Source: Cordia subcordata
Lineage: Eukaryota > Streptophyta > Magnoliopsida > Boraginales > Cordiaceae
Assembly: GCA_028554755.1 (NCBI GenBank)
Contig: JAPTOF010000024.1
Coordinates: 2,666,001-2,730,000, forward strand
Direction: 5' to 3'
Length of the DNA: 64,000 bases
In this document: positions 9,784-21,934 of the stretch, in pieces
Layout: each line of letters opens with the position of its first letter
Position numbering within the stretch: the first letter of the stretch is position 1
Made by a program: the position numbers and the translations under genes
Notes under the pieces: generated by a model
Databases searched by the model: none
What the model was told of the DNA's origin: nothing
What the model saw: only the letters and a program-made list of their open reading frames with translations

Positions 9784-9898
9784 TGTTGCGGCATGCGGAG
9801 ATGATGATCTTGAGAAGCTGAGGGATAAAACACTAAAGGATCTTATTTACAAAGATTATCAGGCTGTATTAAACTCAAAGTCCATTGATGAGGACCTG
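9784..9898 (+). pseudogene. Orphan exon-like segment
   Basis: Bounded by an acceptor-like AATCAAG and a donor-like CTG/GTTTGTC, one frame reads GDDDLEKLRDKTLKDLIYKD and continues QAVLNSKSIDEDL without a stop. Its charged, helix-forming composition and codon usage look like real protein, unlike its AT-rich surroundings. No neighbouring exons were recognised on either side. It could be a relic of a host gene, a transposon-carried fragment or an isolated exon of an unseen gene. I do not recognise the family. Confidence 0.4.
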
Positions 9899-10762
9899 GT
9901 TTGTCTTTTTTACTTGTCACTATTATATAGAAGGAAGCAATTTAGGATCTTTTCTTAACGTAGCTGGATTATAACACATAATTGCCGTTCATACAAGTAA
10001 CATTTTCAATGAAAAATACAAGTTAATTAATTTCTCTTACTAAAAATATTCATAAATAAGGGTCAACAAAGGTTGCATTTCCTAATGATTAATACTTGAA
10101 TAAAAGAATAAATAGGACAGTAGGGTCTGATGAAAGCAATTTTGAATTGTGCAAACATTTTATGCAAGTTAGGAGCCATGGCATTCAAGGCACTGTCACA
10201 AGTGTCCTTGGTAGTAGTATGTGAAAGTAGGACCTAGTCTTCACCATTTTGGATATACAGTTATGGCTCTATATGGCTGTCTACAAATTGAACTTCAAGT
10301 GATGTTCATTTTTAATATTCTGGTGAAATTTTTCCATCCAACTAAGTAGGGTAGCCTAAAAGGCCCATTCCTGAATTGAGAGTCTCTTGCCAAACTGAAC
10401 ATAAATAATCTTTTAGAGTATTGTATATCATTAGGGTCTATGGCCACGCAGCTGATAATTTTTAAGCAATTTTTTTCTATTGGGAGATATTTTAAGCAAC
10501 TTCTTTTAGATAAGTGAATATAAACAAGTGCAGACATAGAATCAACATTATTAAATAGTTGAGCCAATTATTTTTGAGTTACTTGGCCAATGTAAGGAAA
10601 ACATTTGAAAAAGAAAAGGATAGTGTGAAGAGTAGTAAAACAATTTTGAACTAACTTAGAGTTGTTTTTTTTTTTTTTTTGGAGCTAACTTAAAGTTTGC
10701 ACATAAAAAGTTAAACAAAAATATCCTTTTATCATGGTTCAATGAAGAGAAGAAGACAAAGT
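9899..10762. other. Unassigned AT-rich DNA
   Basis: No gene seen. The 90-residue minus-strand frame at 10295-10567 has no recognisable domain. A poly-T run lies near 10663-10680. Confidence 0.5.
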
Positions 10763-10842
10763 TCTTAGAGTTACCACCTCATCTAAAAGCTTAAGCTTGT
10801 AGAGAGGATATTGGTTTATTTATTTATTTATTGTGGTTAACA
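10763..10842 (-). repeat. TRIM-like element, 3' short LTR
   Basis: Left-hand short LTR. It is nearly identical to 21935-22010 apart from one additional TTTA unit and a few substitutions. Confidence 0.7.
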
Positions 10843-10914
10843 CGTCTCCTCACGTGCAACATAATTTGTTTAGATCTTGTACATGGACAATTTAATATTT
10901 TTTAAATGGGTGGT

Positions 10915-12696
10915 TGATGTCTTCTTTCGAGTGCAAGCTTCAAAAGACTCGCAAGCGTACGGATCGTGCAATATAGTGGCTACGCGTGCAGGTGTCGAAC
11001 CACAGGGAGGCGTGAATAATGTGAATGAATCCTATGCTTGATGTTCTAAAAGGAGCAAAAAAAAAAAAAATCTAACTAGGTGAATTTCTTCTTGTGAGAT
11101 TTTGGATTATTGAGAGCTTTATGTAAACGAAATAAAACTAAACTATGAATAAAAACAAATGGAAACGCAAGTTGATTAAGAGGAAACTAACAATTGAAAA
11201 GGGATAGGGCGACTTCGACTTATGAATGGGTAATTCTATACTCAAATGCTATAGGATTAAGGGATGATGCCTAACTATCATAAGTGCTCTTAACTAGGTT
11301 GCTAGTTAATGTCCTGATTTCCCCCTAGGACTCGGTGCGGGTCCGTCCCTAGGCGGCGCCTCCTAGAGCTACGGCATGGTCCTTATGACCTAGGGCCTCA
11401 AGATTGACTAACTAACTTCCTAGGTGGCTTAGAATAAACCTACCTTAGTACCTAAACCGTTGGCTAGGTTTAAAGCCAAGACCTAGTGTTGCTAAGGTCG
11501 ACTAAATCTATCCTGAAACCTATTGGCTGGATTTAAAGCCAAAGGAGACTAGATCTAGACTAGCCCTAAATTATGCTTCGTCATTCTAAAGTCACTACAG
11601 TAGGATTTCACTTGCTAGCACGTGCATAAAATGCAATATTAAAGTTATGCTCGTTACTAGGCATGCAAATACGCATATAGACATGAATAAAAGCATTACC
11701 CACTTCATAGCATCCACATATAAACACATAGACATGAGTATAACAGGGATCAGATGTGTTTAGTAACAAACAAACTTCAATTTGTATACATGTTACTCAT
11801 CTAGGCATTTTATCAAACACATAGACACGAATGAAAGAACACCCAATTAAACAAGACAAATCAAAACATATATATATATATATATGTATATATATATTCA
11901 GCCATCATATCCCATATCATAAGAGTATAAAATCAACCCATTACATAAGTTTAATCACCCTATACAAGCCTACTCAGACATAATGGAAAATAGAATGAAA
12001 GAGATATAACGAAACTCCCCTTTCATCCTAGCGAATTTAGATCACGGTCTGTGAACAATCTTGATTCCAAAGCGTTTGAATCCTCCCAACTAAGCTTGGT
12101 TCTTGGTGAAAAGTGTGTGAAAAGGGTATGGGAGGCGGCTAGAGATTAGGGCTAAGTGTGTGAGAGGTTAGGTGTGAAGTACGTGTTTTTTTGCTCCCCC
12201 CCTAAATTCTTCCGCATCGGGCTTTATTTATAGGTTCACGCATAGCCGGTCGACCGGCCTCTGGAATACTCGACCCGCTTTCTAGTGGAGCTCTCTGGAG
12301 TGGCCGGTCGACCGGCTCTTGAAGGAGGGTCGTCCGGCTTTTTGATGAAGCTTTCTGGAGTGGCCGGTCGACCGTGGCTCTTTTTCCTTGGTCGTCCGGC
12401 TGACTTCCTTCATCAAATTTTGATCTCTTCGGCCTTTGGTCTTCTCTCTTGGCCCCATACATGTCCAATCTTCATCACCTTTCATCGTCCAGTCTTTATC
12501 TTAACCGAGTTCACCTAAATCATTGAAAACAAGCAATTAGTGTAGCAATTTACCTCTTAAACTCAATATGCACATTTGTTCACGCTTAAGCCTATTCCTA
12601 TCAAAAGTACTACACTAATGCATCATTATAAGCATTCAACACCTCTAAAATATAAGTAAATGGCAATGCAAACACACACCAAATCACAACTCATCA
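10915..12696 (-). repeat. Athila-type element, 3' LTR
   Basis: 1782 bp, with TG...CA ends on the plus strand (TGATGTCTTC to ACTCATCA). It contains a (TA)n stretch near 11871-11896 and palindromic GGTCGACC-type motifs near 12245-12375. Open frames in it are not genes. Confidence 0.9.
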
Positions 12697-14059
12697 ACAC
12701 CCGCAAACTTTCTCCTTGCTTGTCCTCAAGCAAGCTCAGTCTTAAATTTTATCTCTAAAGCTGATACAATGGATTGCCTAAAGGACTGACTCGCTATCAG
12801 TATTAATTTGAGAAACATGAAGGGGCATTCCTATTGTGAAGAGATCCCTAAGCCTCTTTGGATCTTCCCTCTACTCATAAGGGGTTTCGTTTCTCATGGG
12901 AATTTCCCAAGTAGCCAATCCACCACAAACCTACGATTCTAACTCACGCACTCGGATTATTGATATTTCGTGCTCTCTCAACTCACATGGCCTCCCTAAC
13001 ATACACCAAGCCTCAAAGATAAGAAGAGAAAGTATACCAACACAATGGCTTTTTATAAGCCTTATTCATATGTCTACAAAGATGATAACTTGTGCTAAGT
13101 TGACATTGTGTCACTTATGCACTAACTTTTAGGTGCCTTTGGCTTTTTCTCTTTTTCACTTCATAGATTTTTGCACCTTTTTGCCCTTCTTTTTTTTTTT
13201 TTTACAATTTCAATTGCTTTGTATTGTGTTCTCAAAAAGGAAGAAAAAGAAAAGCTTAGGCATATCAACAAGAACCAATCAAGGAAAGGGCACTCACATC
13301 AATAACCCCTTTTTTTTTTAACACTCTTTCCTACCAAGCTATGAGGTGGCTACAAGGGTTATTCTTTTAAGGTTCTCACTCCCCACAACTTTTAAGGGCA
13401 TCCCCTCCAAGACTTAGTTTTCAAACCACTCTATTTCTTCCCCCACAATGCTTCTCATCTTCATAAATCAATAGAGTCAATCACAAAAACCAACACAATG
13501 ATCAACAAAGAAATAAATGACTCTATATGCATCAAAATTGAAAAATTTGAAAATTTTTCACCATTTATATGCATGATGCAATTTACCCTAAGTAAAATAT
13601 AACAAGAAAACCAAACTCCTACACCCCCAAACCTAAACTTTGCTTGTCCTCAAGCAAAAAGAGCAAAGCACAACAAAAACAAGCAAGTCGTCATTACAAA
13701 ACAAGTAAGGGTGGTGGGGATAAGATGCAAACAGGGGGGACAAGTGGAGAAAGGATAGATACAACCTTGCATTTTCTTCAAAGCTTTCCATGCCAACGAT
13801 AAATCACCATACTACTAATCCTGTAACTCACAATTCATAAACACTCACAAAGAAAACAAGATTAGTAGCATTGCCTATGCATACTTGCATTGGCATGAGC
13901 AGTGGTGTATCTTATGGGACAAAGGATTGGGATTCACACTTTGGGTTGGGTACAAGAAAGATAAAAGAAAGAAAATAAAAAGAAACGAAAGTAAAACCAA
14001 TGCAAAACTACAAAATTGAACCTAGGTTGCCTCCTAGTAGCGCTAACCACCAAGCCGTC
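12697..14059. other. Non-coding region between pol and the 3' LTR of the Athila-type element
   Basis: No coding domain seen. Athila relatives often have an envelope-like frame or long spacer here; only low-complexity and AT-rich DNA remains. On the minus strand a purine-rich tract, AGGAGAAAGTTTGCGGGTGT, abuts the LTR (about 12697-12716) and is the likely polypurine primer for plus-strand synthesis. Confidence 0.6.
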
Positions 14060-14792
14060 GGCCAGCAAATACCATCTCATCTTCAACTTCCATAGACGGG
14101 ATCCTGAAGCTTTAAAACCTCCACACGAGCCATGCTCGGATCATATGCGTGCTTCCGCATTGCCCATTCACCGTTAACTCGGTCATCCTTCAAGTCTTTA
14201 ATCTTGATCGCTCGGAAGGATAGGCAATCATCACCTCATATGGACCATCCCATCTCGTCTTAAGCTTACCTGGAAAAAGCTTCAGTCATGAGTTAAACAA
14301 CCAAACTTTATCCGAGGGAGAGAATGATTTCTTAATAATGTGTTTATCATGAATCCCCTTCATCCTATCCTTATAAAGTTTAGCGTTCTCATATGCCTCG
14401 AATCTAAGCTCTTCCAATTCCGCTAGGTCTAGCCTCCTTTTCTCACCCGCTCTAGCCATGTCAAAATTTAGGGCTTTGATTGCCCAATACGCTCTATGCT
14501 TAGGTTCTACTGGCAAGTGACAAGCTTTACCGAAAACCAATCTATATGGAGACATACCAATAGGAGTCTTAAAGGCGGTACAATAGGCCCACAAAGCATC
14601 ATTTAACCTAATAGACCAATCTTTTCTATCGGGCCTGACCGTTTTCTCTAAAATGTGTTTGATCTCTCTATTGGACACCTCAACTTGTCCACTAGTCTGC
14701 GGGTGATAAGGAGTGGCTACTTTATGGGTGACTGAATATTTCCTCAACAAGGCCTCTAAAGTCCTATGGCGAAAAATGCAAACCCCCATCAC
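14060..14792 (-). pseudogene. Integrase C-terminal part, Athila-type element
   Basis: Holds the end of the integrase core, with [20 protein letters not shown] including the third catalytic acidic position (E in QVEVSNRE), followed by the conserved [20 protein letters not shown] stretch and a basic tail. It overlaps the preceding frame at 14764-14792 in another reading frame, which marks a frameshift between the second Asp and this segment. A stop near 14284 cuts the tail. Confidence 0.85.
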
Positions 14793-15270
14793 TAATTAAG
14801 ACCCTAGGGACTCCAAATCTAGAGAAAATGTTCTCTTTAATAAACTTAACCACTACCCTATGGTCATTAGTGCGTGTAGGAATAGCCTCAACCCATTTGG
14901 ACACATAATCAACGGCCACTAAAATGTACTGACACCCAAAGGAAGGTGGAAATGGACCCATGAAGTCTATACCCCAAACATCGAACAACTCACAAGGAAG
15001 AATAGGGGATAAAGGCATCATGTTTCTCCTAGAGATGGACCCAGATTGTTGACATCTAAAACACTTCTTGCAATATTCCTGGGCATCCCTAAAGAGAGTA
15101 GGCCAAAATAGTCCACTTTGCAAGACCTTCGCGGCAGTCTTCTTCCCACTAAAATGACCCCCACACCCCTCATCATGACATATGCTTAACACACTCTCAA
15201 ACTCCTCCTCAGGCACACACCCTGAATTATTTGATCCGCACACACTTTGAAAAGATAGGGGTCCTCCCAA
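14764..15270 (-). pseudogene. Integrase zinc finger and core, Athila-type element
   Basis: The HHCC zinc-binding region ([10 protein letters not shown] ... [11 protein letters not shown]) is followed by the catalytic core with [12 protein letters not shown] and VLISDGG, which supply the first and second catalytic Asp residues. A frameshift at 15186-15270 separates it from RNase H. Confidence 0.85.
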
Positions 15271-15749
15271 AAGAAATGCCTAACTTGTGCTAGGAACCTA
15301 TCTTTTTCTCTTTTCTCCCAATGGGAAGGAAAACGCCCTGTGGCAAGATAATTGACAATATGAGTGAACCAAGGTGTGTGACGGGAGATAGCAAATAATT
15401 GCTCATTGGGGAATGAATCATGGAAAGTAGTTGGATCACTAGAAGACTCACAAACAAGACGGGAAAGATGATCCGCCACTAAATTTTCTCTACCCTTCTT
15501 ATCCTTAATTTCTATGTCAAATTCTTGAAGGAGGAGCAACCACCTAATCAAGCAGGGCCTAGATTCTTTCTTGGACAACAAATACTTCATGGCCGCATGA
15601 TCGGTGTAGACAATCACTTTGGATCCCAGGATGTATGACCTAAACTTGTCAAGAGAGAAGACTATCGCTAGAAGCTCTTTTTCCGTAGTGGTGTAATTCT
15701 TTTGCGCTTCATCAAGAGTCTTGCTAGCATAGTATACAACATGGGGCAA
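15186..15749 (-). pseudogene. RNase H domain, Athila-type element
   Basis: Encodes the RNase H fold typical of Gypsy elements: [40 protein letters not shown], and [11 protein letters not shown] at the end. It is out of frame with reverse transcriptase because of an apparent single-base loss near 15770. Confidence 0.85.
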
Positions 15750-15766
15750 CTTATCCTTCCTTTGAC

Positions 15767-17002
15767 CTAAACAGCTCCTATTGCATAATCGGATGCATCA
15801 CACATAACCTCAAATGGGAGACTGTAGTTAGGTGGTTGGATAATTGGGGATGTAGACAATAAGGATTTAAGCCCATTGAAAGCTCTAACACATTCATCAT
15901 CAAAGTCAAAAGAAACATCTTGTGCTAGGAGCCTAGACAAGGGGCGTGCAATGTGACTAAAATCCCTAATGAATCTACGGCAAAATCCTGCATGTCCTAG
16001 AAAAGATCTAACATCCTTGACACACTTAGGGACAAGCAACTTTTCAATTAATTCAACCTTAGCTGGGTCGACTTGAATTCCATTAGATGATACAACATGA
16101 CCCAACACTATCCCTCGTTGCACCATGAAGTGGGATTTCTCCCAACTTAACACTAGGTTCTTCTCCACACATCGGTCTAAGACTAAGGAGAGATGACTCA
16201 AGCACTCATCAAAGCTTTCTCCAAAGATTGAGAAATCATCCATGAAAATATCTAAATGTCTCTCAATCATGTCACTAAAAATGGCCATCATACATCTCTG
16301 AAAAGTCGCTGGGGCATTACAAAGACCGAAGGGCATTCTCCTATAAGCAAAAGTGCCATAGGGACAAGTAAAGGTGGTCTTTTCCTGGTCCTCGGGGAAC
16401 ACAGGGATCTGGTTATATCCCGAATAGCCGTCTAGAAAACAATAGTAGCTATGCCCAGCTACTCTATCTAAGATCTGGTCTAGAAAAGGCAATGGGAAAT
16501 GATCCTTCCTAGTTTTGGAGTTGAGCTTCCTATAGTCTATTCAAACTCTCCATCCCGTGGGAATACGTGTAGGGATAAGCTCTCCTCTCTCATTCTCCAC
16601 AACTGTGATCCCGGACTTCTTAGGGACTACTTGGACCGAGCTAACCCACTCACTGTCGGAGATTGGATAAATAATACCTGCATCTAAAAGCTTAATGACC
16701 TCCTTCTTAACTACTTCGCTCATGTGTGGGTTTAACCTTCTCTGCATTTCCCTAGAAGGAATGGCTCCATCCTCAAGGTGAATACGATGCATACAAACAG
16801 AAGGGTCTATACCTCGCAAATCGTCAATTTTCCACCCTATAGCCTTCCTATGTTTCCTAAGGACCTCTAAGAGATGCTTCTCATTCTCACTAGAAAGATC
16901 GGAAGCTATGATGACCGGAAGGGTCTCACTAGAGCCTAGGAATGCATACTTCAAATGATCCGGAAGGGGTTTGAGCTCTAAAGAAGGGCTAGGCTCAACC
17001 AA
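15767..17002 (-). pseudogene. Reverse transcriptase, Athila-type element
   Basis: Contains the RT fingers (IYPISDSEWVSSVQVVPKKS), palm (FLDGYSGYNQI, YGTFAYRRMPFGLCNAPATF) and catalytic box FMDDFSIFG near 16230. A TGA at about 16539, just before IDYRKLN, replaces the residue normally found there and splits the domain. A frameshift at about 15768 ends it early. Confidence 0.9.
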
Positions 17003-18605
17003 GGGGGCTTATCCTCGTGATCATCAATGCGTGCATCACTAGAACTGACTAGAAGGATTACCCTCAAGTGACTTATTAATCAAATAGCTCTCAATCAAGG
17101 AAGTAGAAGCTACACATTTCTTCTCTACGGTCTCCAAATCAAAACTAGAAATCAATTCCTCAAATTTCCTCAAATCATCTCCATCAGTCATAGTCTTTTC
17201 TATAAAATCCTCAATGCAAGAATCAATCACATCCACTCTAAAGCACTCTTCTCCATCCTTCTCTCCTATACTCGCCCTATTTATTGCCTCAGCAACCTTC
17301 ATAGTGGATTTCAAATTCCCAAATTTCATTTCCAATACCCCCGACCTACAATGGAAAATAGCATCTACGGTGGCAAGGAAGGGGCGACCTAGAAGAATGG
17401 GTGTAGAATGTCTAGAGTCGTGTCCCAAATCCATATCTAACACTATGAAGTCAACAGGGTACATAAACTCACCTACCTGAACCATAACGTCCTCTATCAC
17501 ACCCTTAGGTCTACGCTGCACCTATCACCTAGTCAAGAGTAACATACGTGGGAGACAACTCACCTAGACCTAGCTGCTGATAGACAGAGTAGGGAATAAG
17601 ATTCACACTAGATCCTAAATCTAATAAGGCGTGATCAATTTGTGTCTCACGGATCCTACAAGGAATGGTAAAGGCTCCGGGATCACTCATCTTGGGCGGA
17701 AGGCCCGAGGTACAAATACTACTCACCTTCTCCGTAAGCCTCACCTTCTTAGGAATTTTCGATGACTTACGTTTCCTTGTACAAAGATCCTTAAAGAACT
17801 TAGAGTAAGATGGGATGGAAGTGATCGTATCTATCAAAGGAAGATTGACCTTAAGATCTTTGAGATGCTCTAAAATCTTGAAGAACCTAGAATCCTCACT
17901 AGGTGTAGGTCTCTCTAAAGCGGATGGAAAAGGAACTCTAGGCTCTATATCTATAGATGCATGAGTGTCATCCATGGGCTCTTTTCCCTCCCTATGTGGT
18001 CGGGAAGTACTAATCTCTCCCTGATCTCTAATGGTCTCATTTCTGTCAACAAGACTCTCTCTAGAATTTCCCCCAACAAGGTTACCATGTTGTGCTCTAG
18101 GCTCAGAAGGACCACTAGGTGCAGGCACTGCAGAGTCAACTCTTACCCTATTATCCACTACCCGACCGCTTCTAAGAGTAGTGACGGCCTTAGCTTGGGC
18201 CTGAGAGGGATAAGTGGTATCGGTGGAGGAACAGGATTGGACTCTAGGGTTTACCTCTGGCTGGGAAGGCAATTTCCCTGGGTCTCTAGCACTCAATTGA
18301 CTAGCAATCTGTCCTAATTGTGCCTCAAACCTCGCCATTTGCTGTCTATTTTCTGCCAACTCCTGTTGTTGGTTCTAAATGAACTGCATTATTTTCATCA
18401 TATCGTTACTAGGAGGTTGGCTACTAAAAGGAGTAGGCAAAGCCTGAGGTTGAGGAGCACTAGTAAGACGGGGTTGATTCAGATGATAGAAACCTGGGGG
18501 ATATTGAGGACGAGGTCGCTGCTGAGGTGGAACTTGAGGATGTGAACTAGACTCATGCTATCCTTGTCTCCAAGAAAATTTCGGGTTGTCCCTCCAACCC
18601 GAATT
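17003..18605 (-). pseudogene. Gag tail and aspartic protease region, Athila-type element
   Basis: The protease motif LLDLGSSVNLIPYSVYQQLG lies near 17580-17640, using DLGSS as in the Athila/Tat group, and continues into VDFIVLDMDLG and TPILLGRPFLATVDAIFHCR. Stops occur at about 17526 and between 17003 and 17038. Upstream is a proline/glutamine-rich gag tail interrupted by stops near 18374, 18556 and 18604. Confidence 0.8.
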
Positions 18606-19790
18606 TTATATGTTCGAGTATGGATTATACTCACGAGAATAACCTTGTGTGGCATATACTTGCTCTTTCATGAATTCAGGAAATTGGGATGCTAAAGGGC
18701 AAGCCATAGTCTCATGAGATGACTCGGAGCACAATGCACAAACTTCAACAACTAAAGGGGCAGAAGGAGAACCTAAAGAACTAGTCCTATGACCTTGGGA
18801 TGAAATGGACAAAGAAATGAATTGATCTAGTTTATTTGTTAAAGCCTCGACCTTAGAGGGCAAGTCTGAAGAAATTCCAACCTCACTAACACTTCTCTTG
18901 TTACCGCTTCGACTAGACCTTTCCATTGCAAAATTTTGAAATGAATTCTCAGCCATCATTTCTATTTTCTCCCATGCCTCAGTCGGTCTTAAAAGATAGA
19001 AACCACCACCGGAGGCGGCATTGACCATCATCCTATTTTGTTCATTTAGGCCTCGAAAGAAGTATTGCATTAGGTCATGATTGCCGTATCCATGGTGTGG
19101 ACATTGTCTAAGAAGATCTTTGAACCTCTCCCAAGCTTCATGAAAAGATTCTAGGTCATGTTGGGAGAAAGTCATAATGGCAGTCCTAAGATCGGCTGTC
19201 TTGGCCATGGGATAAAATTTATGGAAGAACTTAGATTGAAGCTCAGCCCATGTAGTAATGCACCCATTAGGTAAGGAGTGCAACCAAGTCCTAGCCTTAT
19301 CCTTAAGAGAGAAAGGAAACAATCTTAGACGTATGACCTCTTGGGAGTCATTGGGGACATGTAGAGTGGAACTCATTTCAACAAAATCAGTAATATGATC
19401 AAGAGGACTCTCATTGCTTCTCCCGTAGAAGGAGGGAAGCATAGCCAACATATTAGGCTTAATCTCGAAGTTCGTCCCCCTCAAACCCGGAATTTGAATA
19501 GCCGAATTGGGCTCAAAGGTTTCGGGGAGAAAGAATTGCCTAAGAGCGGGTTCCTCATCTATAGGTGGATCCAGTCTATGGGGCTCTTGTCTAAAATGAG
19601 CTTGGGCTTGATGCCCAATGTGCTCATGAGGTGGAATGGGATTCATTGGGGGATTGGGTGGATTATGAGGATGATTGGGATCGGTCATCTCCTCAGGAAG
19701 AGCTCCTAAATTCCTGAAACGTCTAGTGATTCTTTCGGGTTCGGGATTAAGAGGAACTAGGGGATTCCTAAGGGATCTCCTACCACGCAT
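18606..19790 (-). CDS. Gag capsid protein, Athila-type element
   Basis: A 394-residue frame. The retrotransposon gag domain occupies roughly residues 120-280 (PSFYGRSNESPLDHITDF, IRLRLFPFSLKDKARTWL, ESFHEAWERFKDLLRQCPHH). A short CALCSESSHETMACP finger-like motif near residue 355 has C-x2-C-x4-H-x4-C spacing, matching a zinc knuckle. The frame begins about 270 bp after the primer-binding site. It ends at a TAA directly before the broken protease part. Gag alone might still be expressed. Confidence 0.85.
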   Translation of the reverse strand: MRGRRSLRNPLVPLNPEPERITRRFRNLGALPEEMTDPNHPHNPPNPPMNPIPPHEHIGHQAQAHFRQEPHRLDPPIDEEPALRQFFLPETFEPNSAIQIPGLRGTNFEIKPNMLAMLPSFYGRSNESPLDHITDFVEMSSTLHVPNDSQEVIRLRLFPFSLKDKARTWLHSLPNGCITTWAELQSKFFHKFYPMAKTADLRTAIMTFSQHDLESFHEAWERFKDLLRQCPHHGYGNHDLMQYFFRGLNEQNRMMVNAASGGGFYLLRPTEAWEKIEMMAENSFQNFAMERSSRSGNKRSVSEVGISSDLPSKVEALTNKLDQFISLSISSQGHRTSSLGSPSAPLVVEVCALCSESSHETMACPLASQFPEFMKEQVYATQGYSREYNPYSNI

Positions 19791-20042
19791 GCATAAACTA
19801 TCCTAACTCCGGCCATTTCAACCCCCGAAAACTTCAATATTCCTACACTACAGCAAATAATCCACAATCCTAAAAAGTCTACTAAAAAAAAAAAGTCAAA
19901 AGCTGAAATAAACCAACAAAAAAAACTAAAACAAGATAATGTAAGTAGTAAACAAAATAAGTAAAAACTAAACAAACTATAAAGAAAAAGCAAGAAAAGC
20001 AATTATCAAAATACACAAGCACAGAATGCAAATCACTGTGCC

Positions 20043-20060
20043 TCCCCGGCAACGGCGCCA
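20043..20060 (-). promoter_or_regulatory. Primer-binding site for tRNA-Asp, Athila-type element
   Basis: The plus strand reads CCCCGGCAACGGCGCCA, preceded by a T, matching the 3' end of plant tRNA-Asp(GUC) including CCA. It sits six bases inside the 5' LTR boundary at 20067. This is a strong lineage and orientation marker. Confidence 0.9.
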
Positions 20061-20066
20061 AAAACT

Positions 20067-21883
20067 TGATATCTTCTTTCGAGTGCAAGCTTCAAAAGAC
20101 CCGCAAGCGTACGGATCGTGCAATATAGTGGGTATGCGTGCAGGTGTCGAACCACAGGGAGGCGTGAACAATGTGAATGAATCCTATGCTTGATGTTCTA
20201 AAAGGAGAAAAAAAAACAGATCTAACTAGGTGAATTTCTTCTTGTGAGATTTTGGATTATTGGGAGCTTTATGTAAACGAAATAAAACTAAACTATGAAT
20301 AAAAACAAATGGAAACGCAAGTTGATTAAGAGGAAACTAACAATTGAAAAGGGATAGGGTGACTTCGACTTATGAATGGGTAATTCTATACTCAAATGCC
20401 ATGGGATTAAGGGATGATGCCTAACTATCATAAGTGCTCTTAACTAGGTTGCTAGTTAATGTCCTGATTTCCCCCTAGGACTCGGTGCGGGTCCGTCCCT
20501 AGGCGGCGCCTCCTAGAGCTACGGCGTGGTCCTTATGACCTAGGGCCTCAAGATTGACTAACTAACTTCCTAGGTGGCTTAGAATGAACCTACCTTAGTA
20601 CCTAAACCGTTGGCTGGGTTTAAAGCCAAGACCTAGTGTTGCTAAGGTCGACTAAATCTATCCTGAAACCTATTGGCTGGATTTAAAGCCAAAGGAGACT
20701 CGATCTAAACTAGCCCTAAATTATGCTTCGTCATTCTAAAGTCACTATAGCAGGATTTCACTTGCTAGCGCGTGCATAAAATGCAATATTAAAGTTATGC
20801 TCGTTACTAGGCATGCAAATACGCATATAGACATGAATAAAAGCATTACCCACTTCATAGCATCCACATATAAACACATAGACATGAGTATAACAGGGAT
20901 CAGATGTGTTTAGTAACAAACAAACTTCAATTTGTATACATGTTACTCATCTAGGCATTTTATCAAACACATAGACACGAATGAAAGAACACCCAATTAA
21001 ACAAGACAAATCAAAACATATATATATATATATGTATATATATATATTCAACCATCATATCCCATATCATAAGAGTATAAAATCAACCTATTACATAAGT
21101 TTAATCACCTTATACAAGTCTACTCAGACATAATGGAAAATAGAATGAAAGAGATATAATGAAACTCCCCTTTCATCCTAGCGAATTTAGATCACGGCCT
21201 GTGAACAATCTTGATTCCAAAGCGTTTGAATCCTCCCAACTAAGCTTGGTTCTTGGTGAAAAGTGTGTGAAAAGGGTATGGGAGGTGGCTAGAGATTAGG
21301 GTTAAGTGTGTGAGAGGTTAGGTGTGAAGTACGTGTTTTTTTGCTCCCCTCTAAATTCTTCCGCATCGGGCTTTATTTATAGGTTCGCGCATAACCGGTC
21401 GATCGGCTAGGTCGACCGGCCTCTGGAATACTCGACTAGCTTTCTAGTGGAGCTCTCTGGAATGGCCGGTCGACCTAGCCGGTTGACCGGCTCTTGAAGG
21501 AGGGTCGTCCGGCTTTTTGATGAAGCTTTCTGGAGTGGCCGGTCGACCTAGACGGTCGACCGGCTCTCTTTCCTTGGTCGTCCGGCTGACTTCCTTCATC
21601 AAATTTTGATCTCTTTGGCCTTTGGTCTTCTCTCTTGGCCCCATACATGTCCCATCTTCATCACCTTTCATCATCCAGTCTTTATCTTAACCCAGAGTTC
21701 ACCTAAATCATTGAAAACAAGCAATTAGTGTAGCAATTTACCTCTTAAACTCAATATGCACATTTTTTCACACTTAAGCCTATTCCTATCAAAAGTACTA
21801 CACTAATGCATCATTATAAGCATTCAACACCTCTAAAATATAAGTAAATGGCAATGCAAACACACACCAAATCACAACCATCA
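20067..21883 (-). repeat. Athila-type element, 5' LTR
   Basis: 1817 bp, about 35 bp longer than its partner. The net size difference comes mostly from extra GGTCGACC-type palindromic copies near 21394-21565. TG...CA ends, with the same (TA)n tract near 21019-21047. Confidence 0.9.
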
Positions 21884-21934
21884 GTGGCGGTAAGGATCGA
21901 ATCTGTGTCGTTTAGCTTCCAAGTTCTGATACCA

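Larger units (their letters stand above)
10915..21883 (-). mobile_element. Athila-type Ty3/Gypsy LTR retrotransposon, about 11.0 kb, defective
   Basis: Transcribed on the minus strand. It has two long LTRs (20067-21883 as 5', 10915-12696 as 3'), a primer-binding site for tRNA-Asp and the gene order gag, protease, reverse transcriptase, RNase H, integrase. The gag sequence (IRLRLFPFSLKDKARTWL, EAWERFKDLLRQCPHHG) and the tRNA-Asp primer site fit the Athila lineage. Flanks GTGGT (10910-10914) and GTGGC (21884-21888) are a probable 5-bp target duplication with one change. The coding region is broken by at least three stops after gag, a TGA in reverse transcriptase and several frameshifts, so the element cannot move by itself. 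The LTRs differ by only about 1-2 percent by eye, implying a fairly recent insertion. Confidence 0.9.

Noticed and set aside
12202..12485. Minus-strand ORFs with repeated VDRPLQ-like peptides
   Set aside because: They lie wholly in the Athila-type LTR, and the peptide repeat is only the GGTCGACC palindrome read as codons.
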